Positions 1 to 10,960 are shown, counted from the stretch's first letter. The stretch is 64,000 nt of DNA from Bactrocera neohumeralis (GCF_024586455.1 NC_065921.1:70309528-70373527); one strand, 5' to 3'. Numbers and translations are program-made. The notes: generated by a model not told the origin, from the letters alone.

Positions 1-149
1 ATGGAGCAAATATAGAATAGAAAATAAAATATAACTAGAGAAATTCAAAAATTAGTACACGAATAAATTACTTAACAAAAAAGCTGAAAACTTAATATTT
101 TAGTATTTAAATTACCAGACACTAATAAAATGATAAATCATAGTTTCAT
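1..149. other. AT-rich non-coding sequence
   Basis: No open reading frame, repeat or RNA signal is seen in this short AT-rich lead-in to the LINE fragment that follows. Confidence 0.5.
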
Positions 150-880
150 AGTCATGGTAGCTGGCAACCCTTAGTACTCTCAGTCAGGATCGGGAAGGAC
201 CTCAAAGTCGTTCAATACCAAACGAATTTTCAGGTAAGGCGACTCCTTATCGTGCGACTTATTCAATCAACTCTTGAAGAAAATAATTCGAGCTGCAGAG
301 CTGAATAGAGAAGTTACAACTTCTATAAGAGTGTACAACTGCTGGCGTACGCCGCTGATATTCATTTCATTGGCCTCAACATCTGCACCGTTAGTTCTGC
401 TTGCTCTAGATTGGATGAGGGTGCGAAGCAAATGGGTCTGGTAGTGAACGAGGGCAAGACGAAATATCTCCTGTCATAAAACAAACAGTCGTCGCATCGC
501 GGCTTGGCTTTCACTGTTCACAGTCATAACTTCGAAGTCATAGATAATTTCGTCTATCTTGGAACCAGAATTAACACCAACAACAATGTCAGTCTCGAAA
601 TCCAACGCAGAATAGCTCATGCCAACAGGTGCTACTTCGAGCTGAGTAGGCAATTGAGAAGTAAAGTTTTCTCTCGACGAATAAAGATCAAACTCTACAA
701 GTTACTCATTGTTCCCGTCGTACTACATGGTGAAGAGGCATGGGCGATGACAACATCTGATAAGTCGACGTTACGAGTTTTTGAGGGTAAGGTTATGCGG
801 AAGATCTGTGGTTCTTTGAGCATGGGAAACGACGAATACCGCATTCAATGTGCCAACATTTATGACGTTTCTTTCTAAAG
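150..880 (+). mobile_element. RTE-like non-LTR retrotransposon fragment (reverse transcriptase, 3' half)
   Basis: This is a decayed copy of a LINE reverse transcriptase. From the left it reads as a motif like 'VRIGKDL', a degenerate palm region, then 'LLAYAADIHFIGLN' at about 340-380. That matches the YxDD active-site motif, but the first catalytic Asp is Ala (codons at 348-359). It continues through 'GLVVNEGKTKYLLS' and, after an in-frame stop near 477, an open stretch from 504 to 878 containing 'FVYLGTRINTNN', 'LYKLLIVPVVLHG' and 'GNDEYRI', the usual thumb/C-terminal region. The family continues into a 'RWLGHVVRMDENTPAL' tail that is missing here, so the copy is 3'-truncated. Three more copies lie in this window (about 10.1-10.96, 20.5-21.2 and 50.1-50.9 kb). 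Clade assignment to RTE is from recalled family similarity; a related clade is possible. It is certainly non-functional. Confidence 0.85.
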
Positions 881-2049
881 GTCCTGCGGGAGAACTTTTT
901 GTGTATCCCCATTAGTTGAAGGTACACTGCGAAAACAAGTTGGTTTTTATTAGTACTATACATACATACATATATATATATACATATATTGTATATTTGT
1001 TAGCATTTACATTGCCAGCGTACCACTGTTCATCATCAAATTTACATGCACGTGTCGGTGTGGCAACTTTAAATTATGCAAAAGCCAACAAGCTTATTTC
1101 GTTTGCACAATCTTCTACGACTTAATCGGTGCACTTATAACTGGTAAAGGTCGCCGCACGCAAGCAATGACCAAACAGATTTTGGACTGTGCGACTGCAC
1201 ACAACAGCAGAGCGGAACTCATCAGCAACAGCATTGTGCGCCGAAGTGAGCTTTAACAGCGCTCAAGACCCGGCATACGCCCAAGTGTTGAGTGCAAAGC
1301 AAGCGGCTGTACGGAGCAGTATAGTTTAAGAGAGCAACATTTCAAGTGATGGCTCAAGCTTTGCATGAGTTGCACTTTTGAATGCCTTACTCCCCATCCA
1401 GCAGCTTACACTCCGCACCGGTGCTGGTGTTGAATGCAACAATTAAACAATTCTGACACAATAGTTAAGCACACACCGAATTGCACCCGAGCACACACTT
1501 GCGCTCCAACTTCCGTGTACGCATGCATGTGTCGTGTACTTACATACTCGGGTCGTGTACTTATGCACACAGACATGCCAGATAGTGCCAAGTAAATTAA
1601 ATATGACTATTCACCGAGCACAGAACATTTGTAAAGCAGATAAGTGCTGAAGCACAACTTGAATGCTGAGTGCAAAGCGGCTAAAAGGCGGAGATGTTGC
1701 AGGCAGGAGGATGAGTAGGAGATGCCTGCGTGCCACATTTGTTTTCAAGCGTCAGGACAGCTTGCTCGCCCAAAAATCTCGTATGCATAGCTGGCAAATG
1801 GCAACTGAAAGCTGGAAACAGCAAGCAACGAAATGAAAACAAGTCATAATTTTCCGGCGAAAATGCTCTAGGGATAAATTATGACATTTGTAGCATATCG
1901 CACAGAAGTTGACGGAGATAGCAATGCTCAGTAGTTGACGTTGTTTGTTGAAATTGAGTTAAGGGTGCACGGACATATAGATGAGCTATGAATTCCAGCG
2001 CTGGGCTTGGAAGCAATCAGTCAGCGATGATGTATGGATATGGATATGT
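881..2049. other. Unique non-coding DNA
   Basis: No supported gene. A CATA/TA simple repeat occupies about 959-992. From about 1130 to 2000 the sequence is less AT-rich and non-repetitive, with words such as GTGGCAAC and TTAAATTATGC that recur in the other unique blocks of the window. It is a candidate for conserved non-coding DNA, but nothing in the sequence alone proves that. Open frames here are short and lack any recognisable domain. Confidence 0.45.
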
Positions 2050-3060
2050 GACAGGTCAAATAAAAAGTTGTCGGCCTGACACATAGAATACGCTACTGGA
2101 ATTAAGTCCAGCATCCTGAACAATTCCAGAAGCCTACTGGGCACGACTGAGGTGATGTGATCCCTGTCCGCGTAGATAGAACCTGCAAATTGCCGGAATC
2201 AGGTGTTCTGGAGTTTCCTGTTCCCTGTCGCAGAACCAGCAGTTTGCGCAAGAGCCTATGCCTATATTTTACAAGTGCTTCCCGAGCCTGCAGTGCCCTG
2301 TATAAAGCACGACAAGTACGGGGAATTTGTCTCGTGGGAGTTTGATCTTGCAAGGTTGTACCCTCCCAGAAGCAGCATTCCTGCTGCCTACTGCCAATGC
2401 TGTTCTCTCCCAACTCTCTCCTCTATTCGAAGCAGCTCCTTTAAAGTGTGGGATCCCACTGCAATGCATGGTTCTGGTCCCATCGTTCTGGACACTGCCA
2501 CAGAGTGGGCTAGTACGTCAGCCTGCTTATTGCCGACTACGTCTTTATGCCCCGGCACCCAGAATAGGTGTACACTGGTGCACACTGAGAGACGATTCAG
2601 CCTTCCTATACACTCCTCCACTAAAAGCGATTTAACCCCATATGCTGAAATGGCCTTTAGTGCCGCTTGACTAACGCTAAGTATAGCGGTACGCTGGTTG
2701 CAATAGTTGCGGTGGAGATAGACTTCTACGCACTGACTTATAGCAAAGACTTCTGCTTGAAAGATGCTCTTTAAATATCCCATTGGTATAGATAGTTTCG
2801 TATGCGGTCTTCCAATGCTTGCTCCAATGCCTTCCGGTGTTTTCGAGCCGTAAGTGTACCTCTGATAGTGCATCCCCTCAGTAGTATGGAATCGTTCCCC
2901 TCCGCCTTACTACCGAGAGTAACTCCGAACTTCTTTGTAAAGTAAAGTCAGAAGCGCAGATACACGCGAGTCTTCGATAGTTGAAGGCATACCGAAGACT
3001 GCGTTGCCTTTGACGCCAAGAAACCGCTCCAGAAGTGGCAATAGGCCTTACGATCATGGT
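2050..3060 (-). mobile_element. Non-LTR retrotransposon fragment with RNase H domain
   Basis: Read on the minus strand, the best segment (about 2873-2388) gives 'YGSKTPEGIGAS', 'KLSIPMGYLKSIFQAEVFAISQCVE' (given in pieces: KLSIPMGYLKS and IFQAEVFAISQCVE), 'VSQAALKAISAYGVKSLLVEEC' (VSQAALKAIS, then VKSLLVEEC) and 'VHLFWVPGHKDVVGNKQAD'. These are the blocks of a retrotransposon RNase H: the TDGSK start, the QAE glutamate, the S-D-SQAA aspartate block and WVPGH..GNE.AD. The third catalytic position is Val (SVSQAA instead of SDSQAA). Downstream the frame breaks repeatedly, although the conserved tail region can be followed to about 2060. Upstream (2880-3060) is degraded. The same family occurs at 19.69-20.40 kb. 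RNase H of this kind occurs in I/LOA/R1-group LINEs; the exact clade is not resolved. It is a dead copy. Confidence 0.82.
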
Positions 3061-4159
3061 TTACAGCCATCTTATGATAAATTTTTCTGTTGCTATCTCT
3101 TCTAGTTTTCTGTCGAGCCTCTTCTCCCTTATGTGATACATTTTATCAACTAAAGGCATTCTCTGAACAACTGATAGACTTTATAAGAAGTTCGGCGAAG
3201 TACTTTTCAACAATTGCCTTTCACTATCGGCTGGCACTATCAAATCAGAAAATTCGTATTTTGTATTCGTTGAAGTCAGAAGTGGCGGTGGCGGTGTTTT
3301 ATCGCTACCCAACAGTGTAAATATTATCAGTTGACTGACCTAGTTTACACAAATATTATTGACTGTTGATCTTTGCTATAAACTTCTTCAGTACGTGTCG
3401 TCACTATCAAGGCTCGGATAAATAATCCACAAGAGATGGAGGAATTTGACACATTTGACCGCTAAGTTCGCAATTATATTGTACTTATGTATGATACTAA
3501 CTAAATTTTTGTTTGTAACAACATCGAAAATAAAACGAAAATTATAGTAAAGGCCAGCAGTGAATAAAGAGAAGGGAGGAAATATCAAAAATGCAAACTA
3601 AAAATCTTTATTCCTATTTTTTTAATATATAAATGGAAGCCCAAGTCGGGAGACTGCTTAGGGAAGAAGCTAGTTTGCCCCTACTTGGCTAAGTAATCAA
3701 GGAATCAAAAATTTCAATGAATATTAGAAAATGTATGTACATACATATATGCATATCTAGTCTATTTTTGTGTAGCTCTCATTATTTAATAAATTTTTTT
3801 TTTTTTTAATTCAGAACGAATTACTGACTTCCATTCCCTACGTTACTGATGACTAACTCTTTAGTGACTAATTACGAACTTAATTACAGTACAAAACGGC
3901 ATACACGACTTGCATCAGATATGTTCTAATTTTAACTAACTTTGTGGACGTTTTTGTAGGAGACACAACAACAGTAACCTACAACGCAAGTATTTGCAAA
4001 AGCGTGTGAAGATTAAGACCTTAATAAAGATTATACATATAGTAAATAATACAAACGAGTGGCTTATAAACCCACTATGATGCATAACTTCATGTCATCT
4101 TAAAGATAACATACAAATATTTCATGTGAAGTACCCTCTCTAAGGCATTTGTAAATATT
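3061..4159. other. AT-rich non-coding DNA with cryptic short-word repetition
   Basis: No gene is supported. Sequence around 3800-3900 is built from rearranged short words (TTACTGAC, TAGTGACTAATTAC and similar), the same style seen at 7.7-8.4 kb. A poly-T tract lies near 3796-3810. Short frames such as 3090-3320 show no domain. Confidence 0.4.
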
Positions 4160-5083
4160 TTGTATACCCTTACAACATGTACAGAGTATAATAGTTTTGT
4201 TCAACCTAAAGATTATTTATATATCATAAAAGTTTACAAGTTAGATATAGGGTAATATATGTATATAAATGATCAGAATTCTGAGACAAATCCCTTAAGC
4301 ACTCCAAACGAAACTGTAAAAATGGATAAAATCTGGTGATTACTCCGCCCACACCCTATACATTTAACGGCTATGTTAAAAACTACTAAAAGCTCGATAA
4401 ATCAATAAATAAATACGTTAGAGACATTAAATTTTACAAATAGGTTGATGCAAGAAGAAGTAGCCGTGGTCACAATTGGAAGCCGTGAAACCCATAACTT
4501 AGGACTTACTCGACCGATATCGACCAAATTTCGTAGAAAATGTTATCTTGACAACCTATGTTCTAATGCGAAAATTAAGAAATCGGACTATAACCACGCC
4601 CATAAAATACAATTTTAAATCCCATCTTTACTTTCCAGAATGCAAATCAAGCGCCAGTGATTGTATCGGCATAAAACTTTTCCCGAATAGTGAGCTTAAA
4701 GTTACAACCAAAACCATACAAAACTTCAGATACCGAATATGTGGATCAATATGCAAACTTCTTATTGAAAATATCGGATCTGTGAGATATATGTATTATA
4801 GAAATACGAATACAATCCTTTTCTAATAATATTAAGCCTATATGTCAAAAATTAGTTGAATCGCATTTATAATTTCTATAGCCACATATACCTAATAGAC
4901 AGATTTTCGAACTTAATAGAAATATTTCCGAACTTAATAAGAAGACTTCGAACTTCGCTTGAAAACTTGCCCTAGACCTCATATTACTAACAAACCTTTG
5001 CACCTGAGCGTAATTCCCCCTTGCAAGAGTACGAAAAGTTAGGTTTCTCCCGAACTAAGCCCATCCTTCTTTGTTTCTTTTTG
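4160..5083. repeat. Dispersed repeat family II, diverged copy
   Basis: A non-coding interspersed repeat. Its left end (TATACCCT...ACAGAGTATAATAG) matches the left end of the copy at 33.65 kb (TATACTCTCGC...GAGAGTATTATAG). Internal landmarks include 'AACCACGCCCA' near 4590 and a right end 'CCGAACTAAGCCCATCCTTC' near 5050-5070 that matches 'CCGAACTTAGCCCTTCCTTA' at the right end of the 33.65 kb copy. A third, more diverged relative is at 47.6-48.7 kb. I recognise this as a very abundant tephritid repeat; its transposition class is not clear from the sequence. The frame at 4548-4826 within it is not a gene. Confidence 0.7.
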
Positions 5084-5165
5084 CTATCTTATCATGCTTT
5101 GCGATCTACATATTAAGTGTAATTAATGTTATATTTGGAATTAAAGATAAGAATGAAAGTGAAAG

Positions 5166-5698
5166 AAAAAACGTTAACTTTGGCTGCACCGAAGCTAATA
5201 TACACTTCACAGGTGCATTTCTTTTAGTAACAATGTGTTCAGTTTGTATGGAAGCTATATGCTATAGTAATCCGATCTAAACAATTTTTTCGGAGATTAC
5301 ATTGTTGCCTTAGAAAATAATCTATGCCAAATTTGGTGAAGATACATTGTCAAATGTGAAAGTTTTCCATACAAGAACTTGATTCCGATCGTACAGTTTA
5401 TATGGCAGCTATATGTTATAGTGGTTCGATATCTGCCGTTCCGACAAATGAGCAGCTTCTTGAAAAGAAAATGACGTTTGCAAAATTTCAAAACGATATC
5501 TTAAAAACTGAGGGACTAGTTCGTATACTATATACAGACGGACGGACGGACGGACAGACAGACAGACGGACATGGTTAAATCGACTCAGCTCAACATACT
5601 GATCATTTATATATATACTTTATAGGGTCTCCGAAGCTTCTTTCTGGGTGTTGCAAACATCGTGACAAACTTAATATACCCTGTTCAGGGTATAAAAA
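5166..5698. repeat. Dispersed repeat family I copy
   Basis: A non-coding interspersed repeat that starts near AACGTTAACTTTGGCTGCAC and ends at 'CCCTGTTCAGGGTATAA'. It contains two internally similar blocks ('GTATGGAAGCTATATGCTAT' near 5245 and 'TATGGCAGCTATATGTTATA' near 5400). A GACG/GACA tetranucleotide tract sits at about 5535-5572 and 'GTCGACTC'-like sequence near 5580. A diverged copy in the opposite orientation lies at 22.56-22.84 kb. From memory this family is widespread in tephritid flies; its mechanism is unknown to me. Small frames in it are incidental. Confidence 0.72.
5535..5572. repeat. GACG/GACA tetranucleotide tract inside family I repeat
   Basis: Directly visible run of GACG units followed by GACA units. 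A pyrimidine-rich counterpart (TCCG/TCTG units) sits at the equivalent position in the family II copy at about 33796-33826. Confidence 0.9.
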
Positions 5699-6569
5699 GT
5701 AACAACTCTAGAGATAAGAAGAACTTTTGACGATGACTTGCATATATGGAATACGATGATTTTTTATTATTTTATTGGTGTACTCTATTTTGAGTATAGA
5801 GCACTAAAATAATATAACGCAGGTATAATAAAAATAAAAGGTGAACTAGACGATTTCTTCAATAATCATATAACACTGATATACTACGTATATACCTACA
5901 AATCCGAAACAGCGTATCAACAAAAACAAATCGAAATTCGCTGTCAGATATAATAACCAATATATAACCATTTTATAACCAAAACTTAATTTTTTTTCAA
6001 TATGAGTGGTTTCTATTATATCGTTTTGCTTCGCCTATAAACTTTTGAAAAGTGATGTTACGTTATTTTGCATTTTAGGTGACGATATATATACGAATAT
6101 GTATGTAGATTTGTCATCTAAACAAAAGCTAAAGATACGATAGAATTAAACATATACATATGTATAAATAAAGTTATAAACTTTTAAGATTTCTTCCGGA
6201 ACTTCAAACTTAATTTTAGCAAATTTAGCGCTAACAATTCCGCTGTATTGTGATTTTAATATTATTATTTCTTCCTTTTCTATTTACAGGTATGGGAACC
6301 CCACAAACAGCTCTATGTGAAGTAATAGGAAAGGAAAGTAAGGTATACTAAATACATTCAAGGCTAAAAATAACATAATCGATTGCAAATTTCATATGAT
6401 AAATAATAACTGATAGCTGATAATTCAAAACTGTCATCTAATGGAAAAAATGCTACTTCTTATTGTAACGATGAAGAAAAGAGTGTTCTAAGAAACTTTT
6501 AATAGCTGAAAAGCTAATGAATATTCTTATAAACCTTTATTCAATTCTTTAGAAAAAGTGTTACAGTGA
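5699..6569. other. AT-rich non-coding DNA
   Basis: No gene or clear repeat is seen. The region is very AT-rich, with scattered TATA/CATA runs around 6085-6170, and separates family I from the mariner remnant. Confidence 0.4.
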
Positions 6570-7500
6570 TTGGATTTAGTTCAAATATGCGCTGTTTCGT
6601 TCGATAATCTGTTTCCATCTAGACGGTAACTTCGTAATACCACCCTCGCAGAAGCCCCCCTCCTTATTTGCGAAGAACTCGGACAGCTACTTTTCACAAG
6701 CCTCTTTTGAGTTCAACTTTACACCAACAACGGCGGTCGCGATGGACAGGAACAGGTGATAATCACTGGGCGCTGTGTCCGGACTATATTGTGGATGCGA
6801 TAAAACCTCCCATTCGAGCTCCCGTAGCTTTTAACGAGTCATCAACGAAGTGTGTGGTCTGGCGTTGCCCTGGTGGAACACTACACACTTCCTGTTGGTC
6901 AATTCTGGACGCTTCTGGTCGATCGCCTGCTTCAAGCGGTCCAGTTGTACGCAGTAGATGGTAGAATTAAGCGTCTGGCCATATGAGAGCAGCTCATAGT
7001 GGATGATTCCCTTCCAATCCCACCAAACACACAGAAAAACCTTCTTGGCCGTCAATCCTGGCTTGGCCACTGTTTGGTACCATTTACCGGCCTTCGGCCA
7101 TGACCGTTTTCACTTGATATTGTCATATGTGATCCATTTTTAGTCGCCAGTCACCATCCGCTTCAAAAATGGGTCGAGTTCGTTCCATTTCAGCAGCATA
7201 TCGCAGGCGTTGATTCAGTCCAGAAGGTTTTTTTGCGTCAAATCATGCGGCACCCAAACATCAACCTTTTTTGTGTATCCAGCCTTCTGCAGATGGTTTA
7301 AAATCGTTTGGTGACTAACTCTCATCTTCTGGGAGGTGCCACGAAATACCACATGCCGGTCTAACTTAATGTTCTCCATGATTTGAGCGGTATTCGTCGT
7401 CACAGGTCTTCCGCCGACTGGCGCAATATCCAAACTAATCATGCATAGCGCCGTTTTGTAGGTTATGTCACGACCTTTCAAAGATGTAAAGTATTGCCAG
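6570..7500 (-). mobile_element. mariner transposase pseudogene (second catalytic Asp lost)
   Basis: On the minus strand a nearly full-length mariner transposase can be followed from about 7490 to 6590. First comes a helix-turn-helix part with 'RVSHQTILNHLQKAGYTKK' and 'VDVWVPHDLTQKNLLD'. Then comes 'MVTGD*KWITYD', the first catalytic Asp, with a stop replacing Glu. Next are 'VAKPGLTAKKVFLCVWWDWK' and 'KRPELTNRKCVVFHQGNARP', and finally 'HPQYSPDTAPSDYHLF', the third Asp. In the second DDD position the canonical HQDN is HQGN: the codon is GGC at 6867-6869, one transition from GAC. Stops and frameshifts also break the frame near 7215, 7115 and 6830. The C-terminus 'KLPSRWKQIIERN' is near 6600. 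No clear terminal inverted repeats were found. The HTH resembles that of the MITE at 15.7-16.3 kb. Confidence 0.9.
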
Positions 7501-8394
7501 ATAAGGGCTCTGTAGCGCTTTATACATATCCGTGAAATTCAAAACACAAAAAGGCGGAAGGGAGATATTTGACAACCTAATATACTAAATATTTATATTA
7601 AATGATTACCGACTGCCTTCTGGAATTGAGAAACTCGAATTATTGACTATAGTTGGTAAAGTTTTAGGTAGTATTGCCTACCGAATATAATATAATTTTT
7701 TGACGATAACTATGAATTTAAAGTTAACTAAGTGTTTAATACTCAAAACAGTTAACTGAAGAGTCACCTTCTAATAGCCATTATAAAGAGAGGCGGAGAG
7801 AAGGAGAGACTCAATAATCATCATTCTAAATGAAAATTTACCAATGAATTATGAACTATCGCTAATAACTAAGGCTGTTTAATTAAGGATTATATAAGTC
7901 TAATGTAACTGCATCAAATAACAGTTGTCGTTAGTTACAGAAGTCAGTGATCATTGACCATCCAGTGGGTATTAACTGTGAGAATTATAGATAAGACTGC
8001 CAATTAAAGATCTGTGTAGTGGATTAACACAATTATCAAAAGCTGACTACTGAGTGAAAAATAATACTATTAGTGACTGAATTACTTAGGCTTGGTCAAG
8101 TCAATTAAAATTAATATCAGTTTTCTTACTTAGTAATGATTAATTACGGACCATAATGACTACGTGAAAACTAGAAGTAATTAACTAAACACTGCTTGTT
8201 AAAGATTACATAAACATTTGAAGAATTCGCATTAAAAGTAGTAAAAATGTAATAACTGATTAAATTTTGCGGACTGCCTAATATATACCTACCACTGACT
8301 GCAGAAATCAGTTATCATTGATCAATGACTAAAGATTATAGATTGATTGGCTGCAATAAATTATGACAAAAATGTACGCCAGTTGTTTGGTAAA
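7501..8394. other. Cryptically repetitive AT-rich DNA
   Basis: No gene. From about 7600 the sequence is a mosaic of related short words (TAACTGA, GTGACTAATTA, CAGTTATCATTGA). Two longer related stretches are 'AAGTCAGTGATCATTGACCA' near 7941 and 'AAATCAGTTATCATTGATCA' near 8306. This looks like cryptic simplicity or a very old tandem array, not coding sequence. Confidence 0.45.
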
Positions 8395-8690
8395 TAACCA
8401 AGGCTTGGTGGGAAGATTGATGGAGGGGTTTACTGTCAGGAGCTCTCTATGAACTCCAGCTTCAGACTTCCTGACCATTACAGTGTCTTCAAATCCGAGG
8501 TTGAAGCCATTAAGGTAGCAGCAAACCTAATGTTCTAGAATGCAGCCTCCTTCAGGGTAGTGACCATCCATTCAGATAACAGAGCGACGATACTTGCCTT
8601 GAACTCATAAACAGTGCGTTCAGGGTTGGTCGAGGAGTGCCTAAGGGGACTTAAAACGAAAAAATAACTTTTAATAACGTTTTTGAACTT
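8395..8690 (+). mobile_element. Short LINE RNase H fragment
   Basis: The plus-strand translation gives 'YCQELSMNSSFRLPDHYSVF', then 'KSEVEAIKVAANLM', a stop, 'VVTIHSDNRATILALNS' and 'SGLVEECLRGLKTKK'. This is the middle of a retrotransposon RNase H domain: the E of 'SE/QAE..A' and the D of 'SDNRA' are both retained. It matches the fragment at 61.9 kb ('YCSELNTRQSFKLPDHCSIF') better than the family at 2.0-3.1 and 19.7 kb. Both ends are truncated, with no tail or target-site duplication visible. It is a dead fragment. Confidence 0.78.
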
Positions 8691-9190
8691 GACCGTAAGA
8701 CAACCTAATTATCGTGTTCGATCTGGAAAATTTGTTCTGAGCTAATAATTATAGTAATTTTTATTAAATAACTGCCAAAACAACGTAACGACCATTATAA
8801 AATAGATAACAGTAACTATTATAATTACTATTATAGCTAATAATATTTTTATATCTTGTTTTAAATTTCGATTATTACTCGAGCACAATCCCTATCGATT
8901 TCTGCGAGAACAGCTTTTAAGGCTAATTTCACTTCATGTCCACAAAAGCGCCGAAATCAATGCCATTCAGAATAGACAGCTCAGTTGCCAGTCAGACATC
9001 TTTGTTTACATTTTCACAGCACTGACGCGTTGCATTGTGGTTGACAATGAATTGAATTCAATATGTGGACGCAAATGGCAAAAATTTTTTATGATGATTG
9101 AAATGTCATGCTTGGATTTGGCGGCGAGACGCTTTGTGACAGCCGCAGCCAAAGCGAATCTACGTACGAGTCCGTGCATACACATATCAA

Positions 9191-9211
9191 TGTGTGTGTG
9201 TGTGTGTGTGT
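9191..9211. repeat. (TG)n microsatellite
   Basis: Ten or more consecutive TG units are directly visible. On the opposite strand this is (CA)n. Confidence 0.95.
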
Positions 9212-9942
9212 AGGTGTGAAAGAGCTATTTGGCGCTGGTCACAGACGGCTGCCAGCCGTACTATGGACATATAGTATATTCTCATTTAGTCATAGGCTGC
9301 ATGGCAAAAGCCGGACCGTCTGCCGGTCATGCAAACACGTCCGACGCGAGTTGCAGCGCATGCAAGTCTACGCGCTGGCTATTTTGGCGTGTCTTTATTG
9401 TTGTTGCTTATTTAAGTTTTTGTTTTGTTGCATATAAATTGTGTCTAGCGTGCCAAATGACAGCTGTAAATGAAGTTGGCCAATTGCCAAAGTGCGGTGT
9501 GGCGGCATGCGAATTGCTGCCACGACTCGCATGCACATGTGTGCGCATTTGTATGTATATACATATACACATAGTATATTTATTTAGTTGTTTTTGGTTT
9601 GGTTTTTTGATTACATGTAATATATAATAGTATCCTTTAGTTAGGGTTTTTTATGCTCGTTTTCGTAATTCAAAAGACTTCGCGCAATTTGCGCTTTTGG
9701 TTCTTGCCACTGGCTTACCTTGCATACCGTATTTATACATATATTTGCACATGTCTCTGTTGTAATGAATTTTCACGCGCCTATTGTGGTGTTAATGATG
9801 CCGAACAATAAAAATTATACTAAGAGGCAGATTAGGCATATACAATGAGTAGGTAAAGGCCTTAAAATAGTCATCTCTTACTACTTTATAAAACGCTTAT
9901 TTACATACATGCACATACATACTTATAATTGAAAGAACTTTA

Positions 9943-9975
9943 CTCTCTCTCTCTCTCTCTTTCTCTCTTTCTCTC
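9943..9975. repeat. (CT)n microsatellite, slightly interrupted
   Basis: CT repeat with two TTT interruptions; on the minus strand it is a GA repeat. GA tracts of this kind can bind GAGA factor in Diptera, but no function is shown here. Confidence 0.9.
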
Positions 9976-10079
9976 TTATTAGAAGTCACTAATGTCGTGC
10001 GCGTGACTTGAACCCCAATGCTTGGCTGCCTTAACGAACTCCCGGTAATCATAATACCAAACAAAGATAGTTCTAACAA

Positions 10080-10960
10080 ATACCAGCACCTTATACTTTC
10101 TAGAGTACTACTGTTCTCACAGATCTACTCATATATTCTCCGCCCTCTTCTAAAACTATATAAACACTACCATTGTTTAAAAGTCGCAAAACTATTACAG
10201 TAAACTGTACACAATTTTCTTGATAAATTTTATGAAAACTTGGCCGTTTATCAGACATACTTTGAAACTGGTTCTGTCCTGTTATATACGGGTCCTTCTG
10301 CAACTGGTCTTTCAAACAGAGTGGAGATTTTCCTCTTCCTCTGCTTCGAATACTATCAGACCTGCAGTGTTTTCATACATTCGGATCCAATCTTCTAGCA
10401 GCTGTACAATCTTATAGAAGATTGTACCTGCTCGATTAAGCTCTGCAACTCGAATTATTTTCTCCAGCGGCAGATTGAAGAAATCGCACGATAGGGAGTC
10501 GCTTTGTTCAAAACCTCATTTGGTATCGAATGTTTCGGAGAAGTCTTTCCCGATCTTGACGGAGCATTTGGTATTGCGCAACGTCAGTTTACACAGCCGT
10601 ATTAGTTTTACGGGAATACCACATTCAGACATCGCGGCATAAAGGAGCTCCTCTTCCTGCTCTCAAAACCAGCTTTAAAATCGACGAAGAAGTGGTGTGT
10701 ATCGATCATCCTTTCACGGGTATTCTCCTAGATATGGCGCTGAATATCTGATCGACTGTTGATTTTTTAGCTCTAAAGCTACACTGATAAGATCCAGTCA
10801 GTTTGTTGACGATGGGCTTCAGGTTTTCACACAATACCCGGGATAGAACCTTATATGCGATATTGAGGAGTCTAATCCCACGGTAGTTGGCGCAGATTGT
10901 GGGATTGTGCGAATAGCTCGGCCGGAATCCTTCGGAGCTGTGTTGTTATTCAGACAAATA
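10080..10960 (-). mobile_element. RTE-like LINE reverse transcriptase, internally deleted
   Basis: Reading the minus strand from about 10910 gives 'PTICANYRGIRLLNIAYKVL' and then 'SRVLCENLKPIVNKLTGSYQ', 'CSFRAKKSTVDQIFS' and, further on, 'GFEQSDSLSCDFFNLPLEKI'. These are the fingers and early palm motifs (ANYRGISLL, YQCGFRPGKST, GFRQGDSLS) of the same RTE-like family as at 150-880. After 'GTIFYKIVQLL' (near 10420) the sequence jumps straight to 'WIRMYENTAGLIVFEAEEEE', which belongs to the far 3' tail (WLGHVVRMDENTPAL...). The YADD active-site block and about 200 downstream residues have therefore been deleted. The 5' edge fades near 10950 after 'GRAIRTIPQ'-type sequence. Non-functional. Confidence 0.82.

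Larger units (their letters stand above)
8691..10079. other. Unique non-coding DNA with microsatellites
   Basis: No gene is supported. About 8690-8900 is AT-rich. About 9000-9600 is less AT-rich and non-repetitive, with an uninterrupted (TG) run at 9191-9211. A CT run lies at 9943-9975. Overlapping frames at 9108-9627 reflect a locally less AT-rich stretch and encode no recognisable domain. Confidence 0.45.

Noticed and set aside
2157..2670. Plus-strand frames over 2.1-2.7 kb
   Set aside because: They lie antisense to a clear RNase H LINE fragment and have no domain of their own.
4548..4826. 92-codon frame as a small gene
   Set aside because: It lies wholly within a non-coding dispersed repeat (family II).
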